Source: Alphaproteobacteria bacterium
Lineage (GTDB): Bacteria > Pseudomonadota > Alphaproteobacteria > Rhizobiales > Beijerinckiaceae
Reading direction: 5' to 3'
NCBI GenBank assembly: GCA_016869435.1
Contig: VGEB01000013.1
Span: 1-45,398 of the forward strand
Length of the DNA stretch: 45,398 nt
Shown here: positions 35,548 through 42,692 of the stretch, in pieces
Layout: each line of letters starts with the position of its first letter
Numbering within the stretch: position 1 is the stretch's first letter
Notes under the pieces: model-generated
Seen by the model: only the letters and a program-made list of their open reading frames with translations
What the model was told of the DNA's origin: nothing
The model's database searches: none
Translations under genes and position numbers: made by a program

Positions 35548-37752
35548 ATGACCGCCTCCGCGCAGCAGGCGCGCGTTCCAGATTCGTCGACGCCGCGACG
35601 AAGCTTCGGTCTGTTCGACGCGCTCATGTCGCCGCTCGTGCGTCTGTGGAGGGGCGATCTCAACCTCGGCCGCGTCGGCATGGCCGCCGCATTGCCGGTT
35701 CTCGCCTGGGTCTTCTACACGACCTCCTCCGGCATGATCGACATCATGCAGAAGGAGCCCGGCGACCTGATCGGGATCGCCGGCACGGTGATCGCGACAA
35801 CCGCCGTTCTGACGATGCTCGCGGCGACGTCCTGGTCGCTCGGCGTCGATCTCGCCGCGCTCATCGCACGGCGGCGGATGGCGCGCGAGCGCATGATCAT
35901 CAAGACCGGCGTGACGGCGCTGGTCTTTATTTTCGTCTTCTCGATCTCCGTCTTTTTTTCCTTCACCTTTTACTACAACAACATCTTCAAGCTCTCTTCC
36001 CGCAAGATCGTCGCCGAGCTGCAGCCGATGGAGCTTGCGACTGAAGTGATCCTGCCGGCGACGAAGGAAATCGCCGCCGCTTACGAAGCGGCCTCGTCAC
36101 GCATCGCCGAGACCCCAAGCTACAAGACTTATCTCAATTCGATCGACGGCCTCATCGACACCGCGCGTCAGGCGGGTCCGGCGCTGCGCGACGCCATTCG
36201 AAAGCGGCAGGAGGCGCAACAGGCGGCGATTGCGCAGGCGGCGAGCCAGGCCGCGGCGGAGATGGAGAGCGCCCAAGCGGCGATGCGCCAGCTCGAGGAC
36301 GCCAAACGGGAGATCCTGGCGCTGGAGCGCAGCATCGGCGAACTCGACGTCGTCGTTAAAGCGAAACAGGATGAAATGGCGTCCGCGTCCGCAACGGCGC
36401 GTCAGGAAGAACAGCTCGCAGTCGACGCCGCGCATGGGCTCGACGGATTGGGCGCAGCCTGCGGGCCGAACTGTCGCGGACATCGGGAAAAGGCGGCTGA
36501 AGCGCTGCAACGCGTCACGGCGCTAAAGCAGACGCTCGCCGGCCCGGCGACCGAACGCGCCAACGCCGTGAAGCGGCGCGACGCGCTCAGAGCGCAGACG
36601 ATCACGCTGAAGCAGAAGGCCGAGGCCGCGAGCGCCGCGTCGACGCGGCCGGCGCCAAAGACTGAAGCCGCGCTCGATCTCGACGCCACCGTGCGCGATC
36701 TCGCCGCGTTGCGCGACCAGCTGCGCATGGATCCGAGGTGGCGCACGGTGCGCGAAGCAAAACCCCTGTGCGAACCGATTTTTGCGGCGGCGCGGCAATC
36801 GAACGCCCTGCCGGCAAGCGTTCCGCAGGACTTCGCCTGCGAGCCGCAAGGCGAAGCGCGCGATATGCTCTCGGCGCGCGACGAAACGATCGCCGCTCGC
36901 GCCGCCTTCGACAAGAAATGCGGGCTTGAAAGCGGGCTGCGCGACGAGCTTTCGGCGATCGTCGCCAAGATCCGCGCGGCGCCGCCATCGGACAAGGCGG
37001 CGGCGGCGAACGGCTTCAACGAAGCGAAAACGCTCATCGACGCCTGCGTGGTTTCCGGCAAGGCGGCCGGCCTCTCGGAAGACGAGGTGCGCGAGCTTTT
37101 GAAGAAAAGCGACGCCTATCTGCGCACGCATAGTTCGGAGCGCAACAAATTCGAACTGGCGCGCGAAGCCTTCTGGAGCTTCACGCCCGATTCGACCATG
37201 GCGATCTGCGTCGCCATGGCGCAGGACGCCTTTCTGTTCATCATGAAGTTCCTGTCGGAGATTTTCAAACGCAGCTATGACGCGCGCGAGCGACGCCAGT
37301 TCGCCGCGCCGCTCGATCTTTCCGACGACGAAGACCAGCCGACCGACGTTCGCGCGATGAAAGCGATTATGCGCGCCGCCCGTCCGGTTCACGGCGATAT
37401 GAGCGAGATCGATCCCGATGCGGAAGCAATTTCGCCGCTGCCGCCCAGCGTGCATGACAATGTCCTTGCCATCCTCAATCGGCTCGTGCGCGACGAAATC
37501 GCTCATGTCGACCGCAAAGGCGCGTATCTCGTCGACAATGTCACAATCGCGCAGATCGAAGCGCGGCTCTTCTCGGCGTTGAAGCCGCGCGCCGCCCGCG
37601 CCCTGTATCACGCCGCCGAGGGCGCGGCCCATGGACCGCGCGCCTATTATTCCGACGCGGAGGCGGCGCATCTTCCGCGGCGACGCTGCGGCGCGCTCGA
37701 GCGCTATCTCATCGCCGAACCGGCGCAAATGGACAGGCGTCCATCAACGTAG
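35548..37752 (+). CDS. Large membrane protein with periplasmic coiled coil, unknown function
   Basis: This is a 734-residue protein I do not recognise. Three membrane segments lie near residues 45-65, 77-105 and 118-148. A long Ala/Glu/Lys/Arg-rich coiled coil follows at about 215-380 (RQLEDAKREILALERSIGEL). A cysteine-rich part runs from about 305 to 510 (CGPNCRGH, KPLCEP, DFACEP, KKCGLES), with a probable fourth membrane segment at about 550-573 (CVAMAQDAFLFIMKFL). The C-terminal 160 residues look soluble and end in a helix-rich part (LPPSVHDNVLAILNRLVRDE). The pattern suggests a periplasmic sensor or spacer joined to a cytoplasmic output. It converges on the next gene with a 2-bp gap. Confidence 0.8.
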   Translation: MTASAQQARVPDSSTPRRSFGLFDALMSPLVRLWRGDLNLGRVGMAAALPVLAWVFYTTSSGMIDIMQKEPGDLIGIAGTVIATTAVLTMLAATSWSLGVDLAALIARRRMARERMIIKTGVTALVFIFVFSISVFFSFTFYYNNIFKLSSRKIVAELQPMELATEVILPATKEIAAAYEAASSRIAETPSYKTYLNSIDGLIDTARQAGPALRDAIRKRQEAQQAAIAQAASQAAAEMESAQAAMRQLEDAKREILALERSIGELDVVVKAKQDEMASASATARQEEQLAVDAAHGLDGLGAACGPNCRGHREKAAEALQRVTALKQTLAGPATERANAVKRRDALRAQTITLKQKAEAASAASTRPAPKTEAALDLDATVRDLAALRDQLRMDPRWRTVREAKPLCEPIFAAARQSNALPASVPQDFACEPQGEARDMLSARDETIAARAAFDKKCGLESGLRDELSAIVAKIRAAPPSDKAAAANGFNEAKTLIDACVVSGKAAGLSEDEVRELLKKSDAYLRTHSSERNKFELAREAFWSFTPDSTMAICVAMAQDAFLFIMKFLSEIFKRSYDARERRQFAAPLDLSDDEDQPTDVRAMKAIMRAARPVHGDMSEIDPDAEAISPLPPSVHDNVLAILNRLVRDEIAHVDRKGAYLVDNVTIAQIEARLFSALKPRAARALYHAAEGAAHGPRAYYSDAEAAHLPRRRCGALERYLIAEPAQMDRRPST

Positions 37753-37754
37753 CG

Positions 37755-38573
37755 TCAGGCGGCGACGGAGCTCCGGGCCGCCGCTCCCAGCGATGGCAGA
37801 TAACGCAAGCACAGGCCCTGCGGCTCATGACGCAGGCCGGCGACGACGCTGATCTCGCGCCAGCGCGGATAGCTCGCCGGCAAAAATTGCAGCGCCAGGC
37901 CGACGGCCCTCAGAAACGCCGCCTCGCTTGCGAAGTCGTCGGCGCCGAAGGTCAGCGTCGCGTCTTCGCCGGTTTCGGCGCCGCGCGCCAGAAATTCGAG
38001 AACGGGCGGCGCCCAACGCGTCTTTTCCAAGGCGTCCTCCAGCGCGCTCCAGACCTCCTGGCGGTCAAGCAGACGCACGATGTATCGCGCCGGCTCGGCG
38101 CTGAAGCGCACGCTCTCGTCGTCGCTCGCCAAGTCCGGAAACGCCTCAAGCTCGGCGCCCGCCATGGCCAGCAAGGCGGCCGGATGTCGGCGCCAATCGG
38201 CCGTGGTCACGCTCCATACGGCGCTCTGCTGATAGAGGCGCCCGTGGCCGTCTTCACCGTCTTCGGGCCGAAACCGCGCGCGCAGAAAAATGGCGCGGCG
38301 CGAATTGGGCTCAGGCGAAACGCGCGCGAGAAACGAGCCGCGCTGGCGCGCCCCAGGATCGACGAGATCGGGTTCGAAGCGGCGCAGCGCCATGAGCCGG
38401 GGCGGCGAGAGCAGCCGGTCGTCGGATGAGCGCAGATTGTGGCTGCGCAAGGTGACGCCATAACCTTGGCAGGCAGGAACGCTCAAAGCCGCGCCGGAGG
38501 CGAGCTTTCCATAATGCAGCCGTTCGAGAGAAATTTCGGCCGTCTGATCGTCGACCGGCGCAGTCTGGCGCAT
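37755..38573 (-). CDS. Unknown protein, possibly a GTPase-associated (GAP1-like) component
   Basis: The 272-residue protein starts at the ATG at 38573, where GGAAGGA lies 6 bases upstream; a longer frame to 38636 lacks such a site. It has no membrane segment. Features are ISLERLHYGKLASG and GYGVTLRSHNLRSSDDRLL near the start, then FLARVSPEP, GRLYQQSAVWSVTTADW and a helical second half. The opening recalls the N-terminal domain of GTPase-associated proteins in bacterial conflict systems. That likeness is from memory, weak and unverified. The gene faces the membrane coiled-coil gene tail to tail. It is co-directional with the GTPase-like gene at 40494, from which the restriction-modification pair separates it. 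Confidence 0.7.
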   Translation of the reverse strand: MRQTAPVDDQTAEISLERLHYGKLASGAALSVPACQGYGVTLRSHNLRSSDDRLLSPPRLMALRRFEPDLVDPGARQRGSFLARVSPEPNSRRAIFLRARFRPEDGEDGHGRLYQQSAVWSVTTADWRRHPAALLAMAGAELEAFPDLASDDESVRFSAEPARYIVRLLDRQEVWSALEDALEKTRWAPPVLEFLARGAETGEDATLTFGADDFASEAAFLRAVGLALQFLPASYPRWREISVVAGLRHEPQGLCLRYLPSLGAAARSSVAA

Positions 38574-38679
38574 CGTTGATCCTTCCCGCGCGCGACATTT
38601 CACGCGCGTCGACCATAGGCATCGCGGCTTAAGCAAGGATTGACGTGCGGAAGATTAATCCAGCGGCAAAGAACGGCTG

Positions 38680-38705
38680 TTGACGTCTAGACGTCTTTGT
38701 ATACC
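38680..38705 (+). promoter_or_regulatory. Promoter of the methyltransferase gene with a 14-bp palindrome
   Basis: TTGACG (38680-38685) and TATACC (38700-38705) are spaced by 14 bp. The perfect palindrome GACGTCTAGACGTC (38682-38695) overlaps the -35 box and fills most of the spacer. The methyltransferase begins with a winged-helix-like domain, so self-repression through this site is likely. A ribosome site AAGGAGG follows at 38722-38728. Confidence 0.6.
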
Positions 38706-38733
38706 ATCGCCGCCGTCAACGAAGGAGGCGACG

Positions 38734-39843
38734 GTGTACGAACGCGGAGCGATCAGAGACGCCGTCATCGATTGTCTGCGCGACGTGGGCTGCGAGGCGC
38801 CGCTGGACGAAATCGTCATAGCGGTGACTGCGCGGCTCGGCGCTGTCCCTCAATCTTCCGTGCGGTCCTACCTCAACCTCAATACGCCCTCGCTTTTTGA
38901 ACGAACAGGTCGAGGCCGTTACCGGCTGCGCGGCGTAGCCGCAATCGATTACGCAAATATAGAATCAAGCGCACAAATCGATCGTGCGAAACTTTACCGC
39001 GCCGACGCATTCAACTGGCTCGCCTCGCAACCGCCAAAGTCGATCCACGCCGTCGTGACCGATCCGCCTTACGGGATTGTGGAATATAGCGCCAAGGAGA
39101 AGGCAAAGCTTCGCGAAGGAAGAGGCGGCGTCTGGCGAATCCCGCCATCCTTCGACGGACACAAACGAGCGCCGCTCCCACGATTCACTGTTCTGTCCCG
39201 TGACGATCACAAGGCGCTCGCCTCGTTCTTTCGACGACTCGGAACGCTCCTCCTTCGCACATGCGTTCCGGGAGCGAATGTCATTGTGGCGTCCAATCCG
39301 CTGCTTTCGCATATCGTCGCGAGCGCCATGAGCGAGACTGGACTGGAGTTGCGAGGCTACATCGCGCGGCAAGTGATGACGATGCGCGGCGGCGATCGGC
39401 CCAAGAACGCCCATGAGGAATTCGAGGGGGTGAGCGTCATGCCGAGATCGCAATGGGAGCCATGGGTCGTTTTGCGGGCGCCTCTCGAAGGTCGCGTGCA
39501 GGACAATCTGCGCCGTTATGGCGTCGGCGGCTTCCGACGCCTTTCAACGGACAAGCCATTTGGCGACGTGATCCGTTCCCATCCAACTCCCGCGAAAGAG
39601 AAGAAAATCGCGCCGCATCCAAGCCTAAAGCCGCAGGCCTTCATGCGCTCGATCGTGCGCGCGTCTCTCCCGCTTGAGTCAGGAATTGTATGCGATCCCT
39701 TTGCGGGCGCCGGCGCGACGCTCGCCGCCGCGAACGCCGTCGGCTATGCGTCTGTCGGCGTGGAAATAGATCACGACTATTACGATCTTGCGCTCGCAAG
39801 CGTGCCGCGTCTCGCCGCTCTTAAAGTCGAACAGGAGAATTAG
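38734..39843 (+). CDS. DNA methyltransferase of a type II restriction-modification system, with N-terminal winged-helix domain
   Basis: The 369-residue protein starts with GTG at 38734, five bases after GAAGGAGG. Residues 1-70 look like a winged helix (AIRDAVIDCLRDVGCEAPLDEI, SSVRSYLNLNTPSLFERTGRGRYRL). The catalytic DPPY (110-113) precedes the SAM-binding FAGAG (323-327), the order of beta-class N6-adenine or N4-cytosine methylases. It should protect the host from the endonuclease encoded convergently; the two coding ends overlap by 4 bp. The palindrome at its promoter suggests autoregulation. GC content is lower than in flanking core genes, which fits transfer. Confidence 0.9.
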   Translation: MYERGAIRDAVIDCLRDVGCEAPLDEIVIAVTARLGAVPQSSVRSYLNLNTPSLFERTGRGRYRLRGVAAIDYANIESSAQIDRAKLYRADAFNWLASQPPKSIHAVVTDPPYGIVEYSAKEKAKLREGRGGVWRIPPSFDGHKRAPLPRFTVLSRDDHKALASFFRRLGTLLLRTCVPGANVIVASNPLLSHIVASAMSETGLELRGYIARQVMTMRGGDRPKNAHEEFEGVSVMPRSQWEPWVVLRAPLEGRVQDNLRRYGVGGFRRLSTDKPFGDVIRSHPTPAKEKKIAPHPSLKPQAFMRSIVRASLPLESGIVCDPFAGAGATLAAANAVGYASVGVEIDHDYYDLALASVPRLAALKVEQEN

Positions 39844-40451
39844 GATTTGCCAATCCTATAGATCACGCCAGCTCTCAATTTCTTGAGGCCGTCACGATGC
39901 AATGTCGCCGTGTCGGTGCCGAGATCGCCGCGCTTGTTGCGCCGAAAATCCGTTTCTTCGACCTTCGCCAGATAAATCTCGATGAACCGCATTGGCTCCC
40001 GAGCGGAGGCAGGCTCCGTCGTCACATCGACCTCGTAGACAAATACGCACATCCACTGATTGCGCGCCCCATGCGTATCGACGGCTCCGCCACGCTTGGT
40101 CGTGCTCTTGATTTCTACGCCTTCTTCGCCAGCAGCGACGGCGTCGCCAGGATATTTTCTCCGCAACACCAGATCGGGATGCCCATTATGACGAGCATTC
40201 TCGACAAGAGATCGCGAAAAACGCGCGAGCGATGCGGTCATCATGTCTGAGATAATGCCCGACAACGCCTGCGGGCGCAGCATGTCATCCAGACGTTTCA
40301 GGCCCTTATCCAGCAACAGTTGATTCACGTCATAAAAGACGTCGTAAATATCCTCCATCGCATGTTCGAAATCGGACTGTCGAAGAGAAAACAGGTAAGT
40401 GGCTTGCGGATTAAACGCAGCTCGATTGATCAAGGCCTTCTTGAGACTCAC
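39840..40451 (-). CDS. Type II restriction endonuclease, PD-(D/E)XK fold
   Basis: The 203-residue protein carries HPDLVLRRK (Asp93) and, 20 residues on, GVEIKST (Glu113, Lys115), the PD-(D/E)XK nuclease core, followed by NQWMCVFVYEVD. It stands next to a DNA methyltransferase, so a restriction role is likely; I cannot predict the recognition site. The GTG at 40451 has GGGAG six bases upstream. It begins 42 bp after the GTPase-like gene, so transcription may come from there. GC content is below that of the neighbours. Confidence 0.8.
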   Translation of the reverse strand: MSLKKALINRAAFNPQATYLFSLRQSDFEHAMEDIYDVFYDVNQLLLDKGLKRLDDMLRPQALSGIISDMMTASLARFSRSLVENARHNGHPDLVLRRKYPGDAVAAGEEGVEIKSTTKRGGAVDTHGARNQWMCVFVYEVDVTTEPASAREPMRFIEIYLAKVEETDFRRNKRGDLGTDTATLHRDGLKKLRAGVIYRIGKS

Positions 40452-40492
40452 GTCTCGCTCCCGCCAAAACGAATTTCAGATTTTTTTGCCAT
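40448..40492 (-). CDS. 14-codon reading frame linking the GTPase-like and endonuclease genes
   Basis: One base after the TGA of the GTPase-like gene an ATG (40492) opens MAKKSEIRFGGSET. Its TGA overlaps the GTG start of the endonuclease (GTGA). It has no ribosome site of its own, so it would rely on re-initiation. It may be a coupling leader, the N-terminal stub of a gene replaced by the restriction-modification module, or chance. Confidence 0.3.
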   Translation of the reverse strand: MAKKSEIRFGGSET

Positions 40493-40493
40493 T

Positions 40494-41474
40494 TCACGCG
40501 ATCTCCTCGACGCGCGCGTCGAGCTGCGCATAGGAGAAGGTGAAGGCGCTATCGAGTCCGAGCGCGGCGTAAAGAAAGGGCTCGGCCGTGAGAAACGGGC
40601 GCCAATATTCGTTGTAGGCGCGGGCGCCGTCGAGCCCGGCGCGTCGAAACCGACGCTCGCCGGGCTGATGCGGGTCAATGTTCGGGTTCTGAAAGCGCTT
40701 GACGAAGCCATAGGCCGAAGAAACCGTGAAGCGCACTGACGCACCGCCGCCCCCGGGCGTCTCCAGCGCGCGCAATCGATCCAGCCATTGCACGGCGCGC
40801 AGCGATTTGCGCAACACATGCAGCGCGACCGCGGGATCGCAGGCGTAGGTGAAGGCGCTCGGCCCGAGTCGCGCGAACAATCGCTCATATTGCGAGAAGA
40901 CGACGACGAGCCGCTTCAGCTTCTTCTCTGGCGCGAGCGCCAGCCGGTCGATCAGCCGCGAAAGATTGCCGGACCAGCCTGAATCCTCCAGCCGCACCAG
41001 CGGCAGAACGATCACGATCGCCTCGGCGTCGAGCATTTGCCTCGCCAGCTTCGCCTTGACGTCATTCAAGATCGCTACTTCGGCGCCGTCCGGCGGCACG
41101 GCGATCTCGCCCGCCGAATCGACGATCTCCAGCAGCCAGGGTCCGCGCAACACGACCGCCGGCGGCGCCTCGCCGTTTACCGTCAGGCGGAAGCGATATT
41201 CATAAGTGTCGAGCGTGTCGGTGGCGACGCCGCCCTCGGTAAAGTCCCGCCGCAGCCGCTCGTAGTCGCCCTGTTCGACCGTCAGCAGATCGGCCTTCTT
41301 TGGCTCGATGCCGTCGGCGTAGAATTCCGCGTCGGTAACGGGTTGCAGCGCCGGCCGCAGGCGCGGCGAATAGCCGAAGGCGCTTTGCGCGACGCAGTCG
41401 ACGAGCGATGCGAGCAGCGACGACTTGCCGCCCTTCTTCGGGCCGATGAGACAGATCGACAGTCTTTCGGTCAT
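40494..41474 (-). CDS. P-loop GTPase-like protein of unknown function (TRAFAC-like, degenerate)
   Basis: The 326-residue soluble protein starts with a Walker A loop GPKKGGKS (residues 11-18) directly after a hydrophobic strand (LSICLI). The G3-like DSAGE (119-123, DxxG form) follows the strand WLLEIV. A possible switch threonine lies at about 85-90. At the position of NKxD it has VVVFSQYERLF (190-200), so base specificity is unclear. Its C-terminal half is helical (FRRAGLDGARAYNEYWRPFL). The annotation as TRAFAC-type is from motif pattern only. It is co-directional with the 272-aa unknown gene and divergent from prmA; I suspect the three unknown genes act together. Confidence 0.8.
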   Translation of the reverse strand: MTERLSICLIGPKKGGKSSLLASLVDCVAQSAFGYSPRLRPALQPVTDAEFYADGIEPKKADLLTVEQGDYERLRRDFTEGGVATDTLDTYEYRFRLTVNGEAPPAVVLRGPWLLEIVDSAGEIAVPPDGAEVAILNDVKAKLARQMLDAEAIVIVLPLVRLEDSGWSGNLSRLIDRLALAPEKKLKRLVVVFSQYERLFARLGPSAFTYACDPAVALHVLRKSLRAVQWLDRLRALETPGGGGASVRFTVSSAYGFVKRFQNPNIDPHQPGERRFRRAGLDGARAYNEYWRPFLTAEPFLYAALGLDSAFTFSYAQLDARVEEIA

Positions 41475-41530
41475 TCGCGCATTTAACCCATTGGAGCGGC
41501 CTATAGCGCGACAATACAGGTCGCGCGCGC

Positions 41531-42478
41531 ATGGCGAAAGGTGACGCGCCCGCCGGCCCCGTGGTAAGCGCGCTTATGCTCGAAGGCCTTCCGCCCAATA
41601 ACGCCAGCCACATGCTGCGCCTCGATTGCGACGAAAAACGCGCCCGCGCCGTCGCCGACCTCATCGTCGAGACCTTCGATCCGACCGAAACCGCCGCCGC
41701 CGCCTTCGAGCTGGATGGCGGGCCGCAATGGTCGGTCGAAGTCTATTTCGCCGGCGCGCCCGACGAAGCGCAGATTCGCGCGCTGATCGAGGCGGCCGCT
41801 GACGCCGAAGCGGCGCAGGCCGCGCGCTTTTCGACGATCGCCGAGAAGGACTGGGTCGAGAAGGCTCTTGCCGGACTGGCCCCGGTGCGCGCCGGCCGGG
41901 TGCTGGTCCATGGCGCGCATGATCGCAGCCGGCGGCGCGCAAACGACATCGGCGTCGAAATCGAAGCGGCGCTCGCCTTCGGCACCGGCCATCACGGCAC
42001 GACGCTCGGCTGCCTGAAGGCGCTCGATCGAATCGCCAAACGCCGGCGCCCGGCGCGCATTCTCGATGTCGGAACCGGCACCGGGGTTCTCGCGATCGCG
42101 AGCGCGCTGATCTTTCATCGGCGCGTCGCCTGCGGCGATATCGATCCCATCGCGGTCGAGACGGCGCGCGCCAACGCAAGCGCCAATGGCGCCGGCCCCT
42201 ATGTGCGCCCGGTCGTCGCCGCAGGGCTCCGCCACCCGTCGCTGCAAGGCCAGTACGATCTGATCTTCGCTAATATTCTGGCCAAGCCTTTGCGCCTCCT
42301 CGCGCCCCAGATCACAGGCGCCGCCGAGCCTGGCGCCGAGCTTGTGCTCTCAGGATTGCTGGCGCGCGACGTGCCCGGCGTGCTCGACGCCTATCGCGCC
42401 CAGGGATTCTTCCTGGCCGAGCGGGGCGACATCGACGGCTGGGCGACGCTGACGCTGAGGCGCGGCGGGCGCGGTTAG
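41531..42478 (+). CDS. prmA: Ribosomal protein L11 methyltransferase
   Basis: The 315-residue enzyme methylates L11 in the cytoplasm. It has an N-terminal substrate-recognition domain (residues 20-110) and a SAM-binding domain with EAALAFGTGHHGTTLGCL, ILDVGTGTGVLAIAS and FANILAKPL. The length is normal. It starts 56 bp from the divergent GTPase-like gene and ends before a REP-like repeat pair. Confidence 0.95.
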   Translation: MAKGDAPAGPVVSALMLEGLPPNNASHMLRLDCDEKRARAVADLIVETFDPTETAAAAFELDGGPQWSVEVYFAGAPDEAQIRALIEAAADAEAAQAARFSTIAEKDWVEKALAGLAPVRAGRVLVHGAHDRSRRRANDIGVEIEAALAFGTGHHGTTLGCLKALDRIAKRRRPARILDVGTGTGVLAIASALIFHRRVACGDIDPIAVETARANASANGAGPYVRPVVAAGLRHPSLQGQYDLIFANILAKPLRLLAPQITGAAEPGAELVLSGLLARDVPGVLDAYRAQGFFLAERGDIDGWATLTLRRGGRG

Positions 42479-42480
42479 CG

Positions 42481-42638
42481 CCCCCTCCCTGTCCCTCGCC
42501 CGCTAACGCGGGAGAGGGGACGCTCCGAACCGCAACGCCACTCCGACGACACGCAACCTCCTCCTTTTCCCGCGCCCTGCTTCAACTCGCGCAAACTGCT
42601 CCCTCTCCTGCGAAGCGGGGGAGGGTTGGGGAGGGGGA
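42481..42638. repeat. Inverted pair of REP-like GC-rich repeats
   Basis: A copy at 42481-42518 (CCCCCTCCCTGTCCCTCGCC then CGCTAACGCGGGAGAGGG) and a second at 42600-42638 are imperfect inverted copies of one another, about 80 bp apart. Each contains its own small hairpin (for example CCCGC-TAAC-GCGGG in the first). This is the form of REP doublets common between genes in proteobacteria. It sits between prmA and the aminopeptidase gene, where nothing else is coded. Confidence 0.65.
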
Positions 42639-42692
42639 AGTCGAAGGCGCGAAGCCATTGCCCATGGCCCGCCACGTGCATAGGTTGTGCCC

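Noticed and set aside
35379-36044. A 221-codon plus-strand frame upstream of and overlapping the membrane coiled-coil gene
   Set aside because: Arg/Asp/His-rich shadow in another frame; it has no ribosome site and conflicts with the membrane segments of the chosen frame.
36523-37728. A 401-codon minus-strand frame opposite the membrane coiled-coil gene
   Set aside because: Arg-rich, without start signal. The plus-strand protein has organised membrane segments and a coiled coil, which an accidental frame would not show.
42500-42640. Possible CRISPR-like or tandem array from repeated GGGGAGGG units
   Set aside because: There are only two copies, in inverted orientation, without regular spacers; a REP-like pair explains them.
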